Shown here: in pieces, positions 6,857 through 15,180 of the stretch
Numbering within the stretch: position 1 is the first letter of the stretch
How the letters are laid out: the number at the start of each line of letters is the position of its first letter
DNA from: Streptomyces sp. CB02009
Lineage (GTDB): Bacteria; Actinomycetota; Actinomycetes; Streptomycetales; Streptomycetaceae
NCBI RefSeq assembly: GCF_001905825.1
Contig: NZ_LIVV01000004.1
Location: 557,687 to 621,686 of the forward strand
DNA: 64,000 nucleotides
Direction of reading: 5' to 3'
Program-made: the position numbers and the translations under genes
The notes under the pieces: model-generated
What the model was told of the DNA's origin: nothing
Database searches by the model: none
What the model saw: only the letters and a program-made list of their open reading frames with translations

Positions 6857-9081
6857 CTTCGACCTCCCTGGCCGCGCCGGCCGGCGCCGCCCCCGCCGCG
6901 CCGCCCCGCAGCGGCCCGCTCGCCCGGCTGTGGCGCGGCCGCGCCGAGGACGCCCGCTGGGTCCGCCCCGCGTTCCTCGGCCTGCTCGCCGTGACCACCG
7001 CGCTCTACCTGTGGAACCTGAGCGCCTCCGGCTACGCCAACTCGTTCTACTCCGCGGCCGTCCAGGCGGGCGGCGAGAGCTGGAAGGCCTTCTTCTTCGG
7101 CTCGCTCGACGCGGCCAACGCCATCACCGTCGACAAGCCGCCGGCCGCCCTCTGGCCGATGGCCCTGTCCGTCCGTCTCTTCGGCCTCGGCTCCTGGCAG
7201 ATCCTCGTGCCCGAGGTCCTCATGGGCGTGGCGACCGTCGCCGTGCTCTACGCGGCCGTACGGCGCAGGTTCGGCGCGGACGCCGGTCTGATCGCGGGCG
7301 CCGTCCTGGCGCTCACCCCCGTGGCGGCGCTCATGTTCCGCTTCAACAACCCGGACGCGCTGCTCGCCCTGCTCATGACGGTGGCCGTGTACTGCGTGCT
7401 GCGCGCGCTCGAGGAGGACCGGGGCGCGGCGAAGTGGCTGGTGTGGGCCGGGGTGGCCTTCGGGTTCGCGTTCCTCGCGAAGACCCTCCAGGCCTTCCTG
7501 ATCCTGCCGCCGCTCGCCCTCGTCTACGGGGTGTGCGCGCCGGGCGGGATCGGGCGCCGGATCGGCCGTCTCGCGCTCGCGGGGCTCGCGATGCTGGTGT
7601 CGGCGGGCTGGTGGGTGGCCCTGGTCGAGCTGTGGCCGGCGTCCTCCCGCCCGTATGTCGGAGGCTCGCAGAACAACAGCTTCCTGGAGCTGACCTTCGG
7701 CTACAACGGCCTCGGCCGCATCAACGGCGACGAGACCGGCAGCGTCGGCGGCGGGGGCGGCGGCATGGGGGGTGGCCGTTGGGGTGAGACCGGCATCGTC
7801 CGGATGTTCAACGACTCCGTCGGCGGCCAGATCTCCTGGCTCCTGCCGGCCGCGCTGATCCTGCTCGTCGCGGGGCTCGTCGTCACCCGGCGGGCACCCA
7901 GGACGGACACGGCACGCGCGGCGTTCCTGGTGTGGGGCGGTTCGCTGCTGATCACGCTGGCGGTGTTCAGCTTCATGGCCGGCATCTTCCACGAGTACTA
8001 CACGGTGGCCCTGGCCCCGTACCTCGCGGCGCTCGTGGGCATGGGCGCGGCCGTGCTCTGGGAGGAGCGGACCCGGCTGCTCGCCTCTGCGGCCCTCGCG
8101 GTGACGGTGGCGGTGACCGCATGGTGGGGCTGGACCCTGCTGGGGCGGACGCCGGACTGGCTGCCGTGGCTGCGCTGGACGGTCCTGGTCGCGGGCGCGG
8201 TGGCCGCGCTCGGGCTGCTGTGCGCGGGGCGGGTGGACCGGCGGCTCGGCCTCGGGGCCGCGGGCCTCGGTCTGGCGGCGGGACTCGCGGGTCCGTTCGC
8301 GTACACCCTGGCGACGGTGGACGCCGGACACCAGGGCTCGATCGTCACGGCGGGCCCGGCGGGCGGCGCGATGGGGGGCCGGGGTCCCGGCGGCGGTGGC
8401 ATGCGGATGTTCGGGGGCGAGGGATTTCCCGGCGGCGGCCAGATGCCGGGCGGTCCCGGTGGTCAGGGCGGCCAGGGCGGCCAGATGCCTGGTGGCCCCG
8501 GTGGCCAGATGCCCGGCGGCCAGGGCGGGCAGTTGCCGGGTGGTCAGGTGCCCGGTGGTCAGGGCGTCCAGGGCGGCGGTCAGCTGCCGGACGGTCAGGG
8601 CGGGACCCAGGGCGGGCGGCCCGGCGGCACCCCGCCGCAGGGCATGGCCCGGGGCGAAGGCTTCGGTGGCGGTGGCGGCGGGATGGGCGGTCTGCTCAAC
8701 GGTGCCAGCGTCGGTACGGAGGCGAAGAGCGCGCTCCTCAAGGACGCCGACGCCTACACCTGGGTAGCGGCCACGGTCGGCGCCCAGAACGCGGCCAGCT
8801 ACCAGCTCGCCACCGAGAAGCCGGTCATGGCCATCGGCGGCTTCAACGGCAGCGACCCCTCCCCGACGCTCGCGCAGTTCCAGCAGTACGTCGCCGACGG
8901 GAAGATCCACTATTTCATCGGCGGCGGCGAGGGCGGCGGCACCGGCGAGGGCGGCGGGGGCCGGATGGGCGGGGGCGGTGGCCCCGGCGGCAACTCGGAG
9001 ATCTCCACCTGGGTCGCCGAGAACTTCGAGAAGGTCACGGTCGGCAACGCCACCTTCTACGACCTGACCGCCGCCGAGTGA
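6853..9081 (+). CDS. GT39-family (PMT/ArnT/YkcB-like) integral membrane glycosyltransferase
   Basis: 742 aa. The first ~490 residues are a GT-C polytopic enzyme, with an A-N-A-I-T-V-D-K-P-P motif near 88-97 in the first large loop typical of YkcB-like proteins. A low-complexity Gly/Gln/Met/Pro segment (about 497-616) separates it from a C-terminal globular region (~617-690, including P-V-M-A-I-G-G-F-N-G-S), followed by a second Gly-rich stretch and a short end domain. Likely transfers a sugar from polyprenyl phosphate to an envelope acceptor. Co-transcribed with the GT2-GtrA gene. The acceptor is unknown; the Gly-rich insert is unusually long. Confidence 0.87.
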   Translation: MTSTSLAAPAGAAPAAPPRSGPLARLWRGRAEDARWVRPAFLGLLAVTTALYLWNLSASGYANSFYSAAVQAGGESWKAFFFGSLDAANAITVDKPPAALWPMALSVRLFGLGSWQILVPEVLMGVATVAVLYAAVRRRFGADAGLIAGAVLALTPVAALMFRFNNPDALLALLMTVAVYCVLRALEEDRGAAKWLVWAGVAFGFAFLAKTLQAFLILPPLALVYGVCAPGGIGRRIGRLALAGLAMLVSAGWWVALVELWPASSRPYVGGSQNNSFLELTFGYNGLGRINGDETGSVGGGGGGMGGGRWGETGIVRMFNDSVGGQISWLLPAALILLVAGLVVTRRAPRTDTARAAFLVWGGSLLITLAVFSFMAGIFHEYYTVALAPYLAALVGMGAAVLWEERTRLLASAALAVTVAVTAWWGWTLLGRTPDWLPWLRWTVLVAGAVAALGLLCAGRVDRRLGLGAAGLGLAAGLAGPFAYTLATVDAGHQGSIVTAGPAGGAMGGRGPGGGGMRMFGGEGFPGGGQMPGGPGGQGGQGGQMPGGPGGQMPGGQGGQLPGGQVPGGQGVQGGGQLPDGQGGTQGGRPGGTPPQGMARGEGFGGGGGGMGGLLNGASVGTEAKSALLKDADAYTWVAATVGAQNAASYQLATEKPVMAIGGFNGSDPSPTLAQFQQYVADGKIHYFIGGGEGGGTGEGGGGRMGGGGGPGGNSEISTWVAENFEKVTVGNATFYDLTAAE

Positions 9082-9086
9082 ATAAG

Positions 9087-9150
9087 CGCTGTACAGCGTA
9101 AGAGAGACCCTTGTACGGTGTACGAGACCTAGTCCCGTACACCGTACAAG
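9087..9150. promoter_or_regulatory. operator region of the MFS/TetR efflux operon
   Basis: CTTGTACGGTGTACG (9110-9124) is perfectly inverted as CGTACACCGTACAAG (9136-9150) across 11 bp. Each arm is itself near-palindromic around GTAC. A separate 12-bp palindrome CGCTGTACAGCG lies at 9087-9098. The right arm ends at the ribosome site of the MFS gene. The expected ligand is the TetR protein encoded at 10724. Confidence 0.75.
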
Positions 9151-9161
9151 GAGTGCTGCCC

Positions 9162-10688
9162 ATGACGGCGACGACCGCCGCGACCGAACCGACCGCCACC
9201 GGCGGTCACCCGCAGCGCTGGCTGATCCTCGGCGTCATCTGCCTCGCCCAGCTCACCGTGCTGCTCGACAACACCGTCCTCAGCGTCGCCATCCCGTCGC
9301 TGACCTCCGAACTCCACGCGACCACCACCGACATCCAGTGGATGATCAACGCGTACTCGCTCGTCCAGTCCGGCCTGCTGCTCAGCGCGGGCAACGCCGC
9401 CGACCGCTACGGACGCAAGAAGCTGCTCGCGATCGGACTCGCGCTCTTCGGCATCGGCTCGCTCGCCGCCGGGATCGCCGACTCCACCACGCAGCTGATT
9501 GCCGCCCGCGCGGGCATGGGCGTCGGCGGCGCGCTCCTCATGACCACCACCCTCGCCGTCGTCATGCAGATCTTCGACGACTCGGAGCGGGTGAAGGCCA
9601 TCGCGCTCTGGTCCACCGTCGCCTCCCTCGGCTTCGCCGGCGGACCGCTGATCGGCGGCGTGATCCTCAACCACTTCTGGTGGGGAATGATCTTCCTGAT
9701 CAACATCCCCGTCGCGGTCGTGGCCCTGGTCGCCGTCCTCAAGCTCGTACCGGAGTCCAAGAACCCGCAGGGCGAGCGCCCCGACCTGCTCGGCGCGCTG
9801 CTCTCCACCATCGGCATGACCGCCGTCGTGTACGCGATCATCAGCGGCCCCGAGCACGGCTGGGTCTCCGCCCAGGTGCTGGTCCCGGCCGCGATCGGGC
9901 TGCTCGGCCTCGGCGCGTTCGCGCTCTGGGAGCTGCACACCCCGTACCCGATGCTCGACATGCACTTCTTCCGGAACCAGAAGTTCATCGGCGCCATCGG
10001 CGGCTCGATCCTGGTCGTCTTCGGCATGGGCGGCTCGCTCTTCCTGCTCACCCAGCACCTGCAGTTCGTGCTCGGCTACGAGCCCCTGGAGGCCGGTCTG
10101 CGGATGGCGCCGCTCGCGCTGACGATCGTCGGCCTCAACCTGACCGGCATCGGCCCGAAGATCGTCATGAAGCTGGGCACCCCGCCCACCGTCGTCCTCG
10201 GCATGACCCTGGTCGCCGGGGGTCTGACCTCGATCTCGCTGCTCGGCGGCGGCACCGACGGCAGCTACGCGGGCATGCTCCTCGGCCTGGTCCTGATGGG
10301 CGGCGGCATCGCCGTCTCCTCCCCGGCGATGGCCAACGCGATCATGAGCTCGATCCCGCCGGAGAAGGCGGGCGTGGGCGCGGGGATCAACGGCACCCTC
10401 GCCGAGTTCGGCAACGGCCTCGGTGTCGCCGTCCTCGGCGCCGTCCTCAACGCGCGCTTCGCCGCGCTCGTCGCCGTCACCGCGACCTCCCTCCCGGCGG
10501 CCCTCGCGGCAGCCGGCGGCGAGGCCGAGCGGCGGGAGATCGCGGACGCCTTCGCCTCCGGCCTCCAGACCAGCCAGCTGGTCGGCGCGATCGCCGTCTT
10601 CGCGGGCGGTCTGGTGGCGGCGGCCCTGCTCCGGCGGGCCGAACGGACGGAGAAGGCCCTGACGCCCGAGCGGCCGATCGCTGCCTAG
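9162..10688 (+). CDS. MFS efflux transporter, DHA2 (14-TMS) family
   Basis: 508 aa, 13-14 hydrophobic segments. The motif-A loop D-R-Y-G-R-K-K lies near 84 and a motif-C-like G-F-A-G-G-P-L-I-G-G near 164. Family members export drugs, dyes or antibiotics by proton antiport; the substrate is unknown. ATG 9162 follows AAGGAG at 9148-9153. The long inverted repeat directly upstream and the TetR gene 35 bp downstream indicate a self-contained, repressor-controlled export operon. Confidence 0.93.
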   Translation: MTATTAATEPTATGGHPQRWLILGVICLAQLTVLLDNTVLSVAIPSLTSELHATTTDIQWMINAYSLVQSGLLLSAGNAADRYGRKKLLAIGLALFGIGSLAAGIADSTTQLIAARAGMGVGGALLMTTTLAVVMQIFDDSERVKAIALWSTVASLGFAGGPLIGGVILNHFWWGMIFLINIPVAVVALVAVLKLVPESKNPQGERPDLLGALLSTIGMTAVVYAIISGPEHGWVSAQVLVPAAIGLLGLGAFALWELHTPYPMLDMHFFRNQKFIGAIGGSILVVFGMGGSLFLLTQHLQFVLGYEPLEAGLRMAPLALTIVGLNLTGIGPKIVMKLGTPPTVVLGMTLVAGGLTSISLLGGGTDGSYAGMLLGLVLMGGGIAVSSPAMANAIMSSIPPEKAGVGAGINGTLAEFGNGLGVAVLGAVLNARFAALVAVTATSLPAALAAAGGEAERREIADAFASGLQTSQLVGAIAVFAGGLVAAALLRRAERTEKALTPERPIAA

Positions 10689-10723
10689 CATGGTCACGGA
10701 GAACTGACAGACGGAGGAACGCG

Positions 10724-11614
10724 ATGGTCAAGGCAGCCGACCGGGCCAAGAACCCGGCGCGTTCCAGCGTCTGGCTGGAGACCCGGACCCCGCGCGGCGG
10801 CGGCGGTCCGGCCGGTCTCGACCGGGAGCGGATCGTCGCCGCCGCGATCCGGATGCTCGACGAGGAGGGCCTGGCCAAGCTGTCGATGCGCAAGCTGGCG
10901 GCCGAGCTGAACGTCACCGCGATGTCCCTGTACTGGTACGTGGACACCAAGGACGACATCATCGAGTTCGCCATGGACAGCGTGTACGGCGAGGTCGACC
11001 TCGGGGCGGTCGAAGCCGCCGACGGCTGGCGGGACATGATCAGGGTGCTCGCCCTGGAGTACCGCCGGATGCTGGTGCGCCACCCGTGGATGTCCCCGAG
11101 TGCCGGGCAGTACCTGAACATCGGCCCGCACGCGATCGCGGTCGGCGCAAAGATCCACGAGGCGATCGGCGGCACCGGTCTGCCGATGGACCGCCAGCCC
11201 AGCGCGATGTCGGCGGTCTTCCAGTTCGTCTACGGCTACGGGACGATCGAGTCCCAGTTCGGGCGGCGTGCGGCGGAGGCCGGGATGTCGGAGGACGACT
11301 TCTACACGGAGTCGATCAGGGCCTTCCGCGACGAACCGGGCTTCACGGACGCCCTCGAACCCATCACGGAGCTCCTCGACGAGCGGGCCTCGCACGGCAG
11401 CGTCACCCAGATCTGGGACCGCGACTTCGCCTACGCGCTGGACGTCCTGGTCGCCGGTATCGAGACGATGGTTTCCCGTGAAACCGAGGCCGGCGGGACC
11501 AAGACCGGCGGGACCGGGGCGGGCGGGACCGAGGCAGATGGCCCCGGCGCCGATGCACCACAGGCCGGCGGGGCCGGTGCCGGCGGGGCGGACGCCCCCC
11601 GAACCGGAACATGA
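10724..11614 (+). CDS. TetR-family repressor of the adjacent MFS gene
   Basis: 296 aa. N-terminal HTH at ~33-80 (R-I-V-A-A-A-I-R-M-L-D-E-E-G, then K-L-A-A-E-L-N-V-T-A-M-S-L-Y-W-Y). The body resembles the TetR_C_1 class, ligand-binding and all-helical. The last ~45 residues are a disordered Gly/Ala/Thr tail. ATG 10724 follows ACGGAGG. Encoded 35 bp after the MFS gene on the same strand, so it probably represses its own operon through the 9110-9150 repeat. Codons for V-S-R-E-T near 252 contain a one-mismatch parS sequence. Confidence 0.9.
   Translation: MVKAADRAKNPARSSVWLETRTPRGGGGPAGLDRERIVAAAIRMLDEEGLAKLSMRKLAAELNVTAMSLYWYVDTKDDIIEFAMDSVYGEVDLGAVEAADGWRDMIRVLALEYRRMLVRHPWMSPSAGQYLNIGPHAIAVGAKIHEAIGGTGLPMDRQPSAMSAVFQFVYGYGTIESQFGRRAAEAGMSEDDFYTESIRAFRDEPGFTDALEPITELLDERASHGSVTQIWDRDFAYALDVLVAGIETMVSRETEAGGTKTGGTGAGGTEADGPGADAPQAGGAGAGGADAPRTGT
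11471..11484. promoter_or_regulatory. degenerate parS-like site
   Basis: GTTTCCCGTGAAAC differs from the parS consensus at a single position (A to C at base 6) and lies inside the TetR coding sequence. Streptomyces chromosomes carry several one-mismatch sites near oriC, but chance occurrence cannot be excluded. Confidence 0.5.
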
Positions 11615-11695
11615 CGGAGCGGCGGGCCGTCCCCTGCCCGCCGCTCCGTACCGGACCCGGCCGCGCCTCCGCTCGAAGCGCGGCCGGGAGTCTTT
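11614..11695. terminator. tandem terminator hairpins between convergent genes
   Basis: Two perfect stems follow the TetR stop: ACGGAGCGGCGGG (11614-11626) with 11637-11649, and CCCGGCCGCGC (11656-11666) with 11678-11688. The second is followed by TCTTTTCT. They separate the TetR gene from the convergent MFS gene. Confidence 0.8.
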
Positions 11696-11696
11696 T

Positions 11697-13328
11697 CTAG
11701 GCCTCCGCCGCGGCCTCCGCGGCCACCGGCTTCTCGTCGGCCTTCGCCGAGCCGCTCTTCAGGGCGACTTCCTTGATGAAGAGCGTCACCACGAAGGCCA
11801 GCAGCGCGAACGGCGCCGAGTAGAGGAAGACGTCGCCGACGCCGTGTCCGTACGCGCTCTCCATGACCGTGCGGATCGGGGCAGGCAGCTTGTCCATGTC
11901 GGGGATGCCGCCGCCCGTGCCGCCCTGGCCCATGGCCGCCGCGGCCTTCGGGCCGAGCTCGGTCAGGCCCTCCTTGACGTAGTCCGTGACCCGGTGGGCC
12001 ATGACCGCGCCGAGCGCCGAGACACCGATCGCACCGCCCAGGGAGCGGAAGAAGGTGACGACGGAGGAGGCGGCGCCGAGGTCGGCGGGGGCCACCTGGT
12101 TCTGGGTGCAGAGCACCAGGTTCTGCATCATCATGCCGAGGCCGAGGCCGAGGACCGCCATGAACAGCGCGATGTGCCAGTACTGCGTGTCGTAGCGGAT
12201 CGTGCCGAGCAGGCCGAGACCGCCCGCGGCGAGGGCGCCGCCGCTGACCAGCCACGCCTTCCACCGGCCGGTCTTGGTGATGATCAGACCCGAGACGGTG
12301 GAGGAGACGAACAGGCCCGCGATCATCGGGATGGTGAGGACGCCGGACATCGTCGGCGACTCGTTCCGCGCCAGCTGGAAGTACTGGCTGAAGAAGACCG
12401 TGCCGGCGAACATCGCGACACCCACGAAGAGCGAGGCGAGCGAGGCGAGGGTGATCGTGCGGTTGCGGAAGAGGCGGAGCGGGATGATCGGCTCGCTCGC
12501 CTTCGACTCGACGAGCAGGAAGATCCCGCCGAGCGCGACCGCGCCGAGCACCATCACGGCCGTCTGCCAGGACATCCAGTCGTACTTGTCGCCCGCGAAG
12601 GTGACCCAGATGAGGAGCAGGGAGACCGCGGCGCTGATGAAGAAGGCGCCGGCCCAGTCGACCTTGACCTTGCGCTTCACGACGGGGAGCTTGAGGGTCT
12701 TCTGCAGGACGACCAGCGCGATGATCGCGAAGGGCACGCCCACGTAGAAGCACCAGCGCCAGCCGAGCCAGTCGGTGTCGGTGATGACACCGCCGAGCAG
12801 CGGGCCGCCGACGGTGGCGACGGCGAAGGTCGCGCCGAGGTAGCCGCTGTACCGGCCGCGCTCACGCGGGGCGATCATCGCGGCCAGGATGATCTGGGAG
12901 AGGGCGGTCAGACCGCCGACGCCGATGCCCTGCACGACACGGCAGGCGATGAGCATGCCGGTGCTCTGCGAGAGACCGGCGACGACCGAGCCCGCCACGT
13001 AGATGATCAGGGCTATCTGGACGAGCAGCTTCTTGGAGAAGAGGTCCGCGAGCTTGCCCCAGAGCGGGGTGGTCGCGGTCATCGAGAGGAGTGCGGCGGT
13101 GACCACCCAGGTGTAGGCGGACTGGCCGCCGCCCAGGTCGGTGATGATCTGGGGGAGGGCGTTGGAGACGATCGTCGAGGACAGGATGGCGACGAACATG
13201 CCGAGCAGCAGCCCGGACAGCGCCTCCATGATCTGCTTGTGCGTCATCGGGGCGCCGCCGGAGGCGGTGCCCCCCTGCTTGGCGCTCGCGCCGCTCACAC
13301 CGGTCTCTGGTGTGGTGGTCGTAGCCAT
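11697..13328 (-). CDS. MFS efflux transporter, DHA2 (14-TMS) family
   Basis: 543 aa, 14 hydrophobic segments. Motif A is G-K-L-A-D-L-F-S-K-K near 91 and motif C-like V-A-T-V-G-G-P-L-L-G-G near 170. The C-terminus ends in an Ala/Glu/Lys cytosolic tail. Likely a multidrug exporter. ATG 13328 is preferred over TTG 13331 because GAAGGA is well placed. It lies 15 bp after a MarR gene on the same strand, so the two form an operon controlled from the MarR promoter. Confidence 0.92.
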   Translation of the reverse strand: MATTTTPETGVSGASAKQGGTASGGAPMTHKQIMEALSGLLLGMFVAILSSTIVSNALPQIITDLGGGQSAYTWVVTAALLSMTATTPLWGKLADLFSKKLLVQIALIIYVAGSVVAGLSQSTGMLIACRVVQGIGVGGLTALSQIILAAMIAPRERGRYSGYLGATFAVATVGGPLLGGVITDTDWLGWRWCFYVGVPFAIIALVVLQKTLKLPVVKRKVKVDWAGAFFISAAVSLLLIWVTFAGDKYDWMSWQTAVMVLGAVALGGIFLLVESKASEPIIPLRLFRNRTITLASLASLFVGVAMFAGTVFFSQYFQLARNESPTMSGVLTIPMIAGLFVSSTVSGLIITKTGRWKAWLVSGGALAAGGLGLLGTIRYDTQYWHIALFMAVLGLGLGMMMQNLVLCTQNQVAPADLGAASSVVTFFRSLGGAIGVSALGAVMAHRVTDYVKEGLTELGPKAAAAMGQGGTGGGIPDMDKLPAPIRTVMESAYGHGVGDVFLYSAPFALLAFVVTLFIKEVALKSGSAKADEKPVAAEAAAEA

Positions 13329-13343
13329 CAAGTTCCTTCGTTC

Positions 13344-13811
13344 TCAAGCGTGGTGGGCCCGGCAGTCCCCGAAGGAATCGCGGAGGCGGGCGAGCAGGGT
13401 GGTGAGCAGTTCGACGTCGTCGTCGGACCACTCCGCGAGGGTGCGGGCGAGCATGCCGGTCAGCCGTCGGTCGAGGACGGCGAGCATGTCTTCGCCCGCC
13501 CGGGTCAGGTGCAGGATCCGGGAGCGCCGGTCGGCGGGATCGGGCAGGCGCTCGACCCAGCCGCGGTCCACGGTGTGGGCCACGTGGCGGCTGCTGACCG
13601 ACATGTCGACGGCCATCAGCTCGGCCACCCGGCCCATCCGCATGTCGCCGTGGTGGTTGAGCAGGGCGAGGACGATGGCCGATCCGCCGGGGCACTCGGC
13701 GGGCAGGACCCGCGCGAGTCCGCGCTTCACCGCTCCGATGGCGCTCACCTGGCGGGCGAGGTTCTCGTAGCGATTGCTCCGGTCCGTCGGGCTGTCCATC
13801 GAGTCGTCCAT
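13344..13811 (-). CDS. MarR-family regulator
   Basis: 155 aa winged-helix dimer. HTH around M-R-M-G-R-V-A-E-L-M-A-V-D-M-S-V-S-S-R-H, wing D-P-A-D-R-R-S-R near 98, and helical dimerisation ends. It probably represses its own operon and the following MFS exporter until a phenolic or drug-like ligand binds. ATG 13811 is preferred because GGAG lies 6 bp upstream; GTG 13823 lacks a ribosome site. Two GTTGC-type operators lie just upstream at 13831-13873. Confidence 0.9.
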   Translation of the reverse strand: MDDSMDSPTDRSNRYENLARQVSAIGAVKRGLARVLPAECPGGSAIVLALLNHHGDMRMGRVAELMAVDMSVSSRHVAHTVDRGWVERLPDPADRRSRILHLTRAGEDMLAVLDRRLTGMLARTLAEWSDDDVELLTTLLARLRDSFGDCRAHHA

Positions 13812-13830
13812 CAGGCACTCCACAGATGTT

Positions 13831-13873
13831 GTTGCTTAGGGCAACCATAGAGATGGATGGTTGCTCCAGGCAA
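13831..13873. promoter_or_regulatory. MarR operator pair
   Basis: GTTGCTTAGGGCAAC (13831-13845) and GTTGCTCCAGGCAA (13860-13873) are two copies of one interrupted palindrome (GTTGC-N5-GCAAC type), 29 bp apart, immediately upstream of the MarR start. They are the obvious binding sites for that regulator. Confidence 0.7.
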
Positions 13874-14001
13874 ACTAAATCGGTCAAACGGCGCTAAAGA
13901 ATAGGCAAAGGTGGAGCGGAGGTGTGGGTCGCGGACGGTTCCGCAGTGGTGGGGGTACGGGGCTTGGGCCCCTCACCCGTACTTCGCTAGGGTCCTGACC
14001 C

Positions 14002-14232
14002 ATGGCACACAACCCCCAAGCACCGTACGGCCAGGGCCAGGGCCCCGAGGGCTCCTACGACCCCGCCGGCAACACCCAGATGTTCCGCGCCTTCGTCGAC
14101 GAGGGCGCCCCGCAGCAGCGGCAGCCGCAGGTCGCGGCGGCGTCGGGCGGTCCGAAGGTCGGTCTGATCGTCGGCGTGGTCGCGGTGATCGTCGTCCTGG
14201 CGGCCGTCGCCTGGCTGGCCCTCGGTCGCTGA
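14002..14232 (+). CDS. small tail-anchored membrane protein, unknown function
   Basis: 76 aa. The N-terminal ~48 residues are hydrophilic and rich in Gln, Pro and Gly; residues ~51-74 form one strongly hydrophobic helix ending A-L-G-R. It is probably anchored with the N-terminus in the cytoplasm. No family recognised. It is monocistronic, with a hairpin terminator after it at 14259-14295. Confidence 0.7.
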   Translation: MAHNPQAPYGQGQGPEGSYDPAGNTQMFRAFVDEGAPQQRQPQVAAASGGPKVGLIVGVVAVIVVLAAVAWLALGR

Positions 14233-14258
14233 CCGCCCCGTCCTTCACCGAGCCCCCG

Positions 14259-14302
14259 GGTGGGCCGGATCCGCGCCACGCGGACCCGGCCCACCTTTCC
14301 TT
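14259..14302 (+). terminator. rho-independent-type terminator
   Basis: GGTGGGCCGG at 14259-14268 pairs with CCGGCCCACC at 14286-14295, the stem continuing inward past one A-C mismatch through TCCGC/GCGGA. It is followed by TTTCCTTT. It ends the 76-aa protein gene. Confidence 0.75.
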
Positions 14303-14365
14303 TGCCCCGGCGCGGCTCCCCGGCCCAGCCCCTGATCCGGCGTGGCCCCCAACCCGACCCCTCTC

Positions 14366-15088
14366 TTACGGGGTCTCCCGCCGGGCGACGGAGTCCAGCG
14401 CGGGCGCGAGCAGCGCGAAGGCCTCGGTGATCAGGGCGCCGGGATCCGCCGAGCTCCCCGGTTCCTCGCCCTCGCTCCACCGGTGCAGTACGGCGTCGAA
14501 GGCGGCGAGCGCCGTCCCCGCGGCCAGTCGCGGGGAGAGGTCGGTCCGGGGGTCGCGGCCCAGCCGGGCCGCCAGCTCCTCCGTCAGGTCCTCCCGCCAC
14601 CGGGCCTGGTGCTCCAGGAACCGGGCGAGGAGGGCGGGGGTGCGCAGGATCAGCCGCACCACCGGCAGGGCCCGCTCGGCGTGGGCGTCGCAGATCGTCA
14701 GGGGTACGGAGACGGCGTGCAGCAGTGCCTCGGAGGGGCGCTCCCCGGTGGGCCGGGCGGCGAGGTCCGCGCGCATGTCGGCGCCCATGTCGGCCAGGAA
14801 CTGGACGACCACGTCCTCCTTGGACGCGAAGTAGCGGAAGAAGGTCCGCTTGGAGACCCCGGCGGCGGTCGCGATCTCGTCGACGGTGACGGCGTCGAAG
14901 CCCTTGAGGGCGAGCAGTTGGAGGGCCGCCTCGGTGAGCTCGGTCGCGACGAGCTGGCGCTTGCGCTGAGCCAGGCTGACGGAGGCCGGAGCTGGAGCCG
15001 TGACGAGGCCGGGGGTGGCGGCTGGAGACAGGGCGGGGCCGGGGCCGGTACCGGGGGCGACTTCGGGGCGGATGCTCACGCTCGGCAT
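14366..15088 (-). CDS. TetR-family regulator (AcrR/MftR-like)
   Basis: 240 aa from ATG 15088 (GTG 15079 is possible). A variable Pro/Ala-rich N-terminus precedes a TetR HTH with F-D-A-V-T-V-D-E-I-A-T-A-A-G-V-S-K-R-T-F-F-R-Y-F; the C-terminal helical domain is of the MftR-like type. It is divergent from the SDR gene at 15181, with a direct repeat TGACAC-N4-TGACAC (15146-15161) between them as a possible site. Likely regulates the SDR and itself. Confidence 0.85.
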   Translation of the reverse strand: MPSVSIRPEVAPGTGPGPALSPAATPGLVTAPAPASVSLAQRKRQLVATELTEAALQLLALKGFDAVTVDEIATAAGVSKRTFFRYFASKEDVVVQFLADMGADMRADLAARPTGERPSEALLHAVSVPLTICDAHAERALPVVRLILRTPALLARFLEHQARWREDLTEELAARLGRDPRTDLSPRLAAGTALAAFDAVLHRWSEGEEPGSSADPGALITEAFALLAPALDSVARRETP

Positions 15089-15180
15089 CGTAACGCGGTG
15101 CCCTCGACGGCACCAAGGGGCTTCAATGGCGCGTGAGCGCATGCTTGACACTCGGTGACACAAGCGGCAGCCTGTGCCGC

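Noticed and set aside
6490..8910. 806-codon minus-strand open frame
   Set aside because: Mirror of the two glycosyltransferase genes; no ribosome site or recognisable domain.
11268..13850. 860-codon plus-strand open frame
   Set aside because: Antisense to the MFS and MarR genes, and runs through the terminator hairpins.
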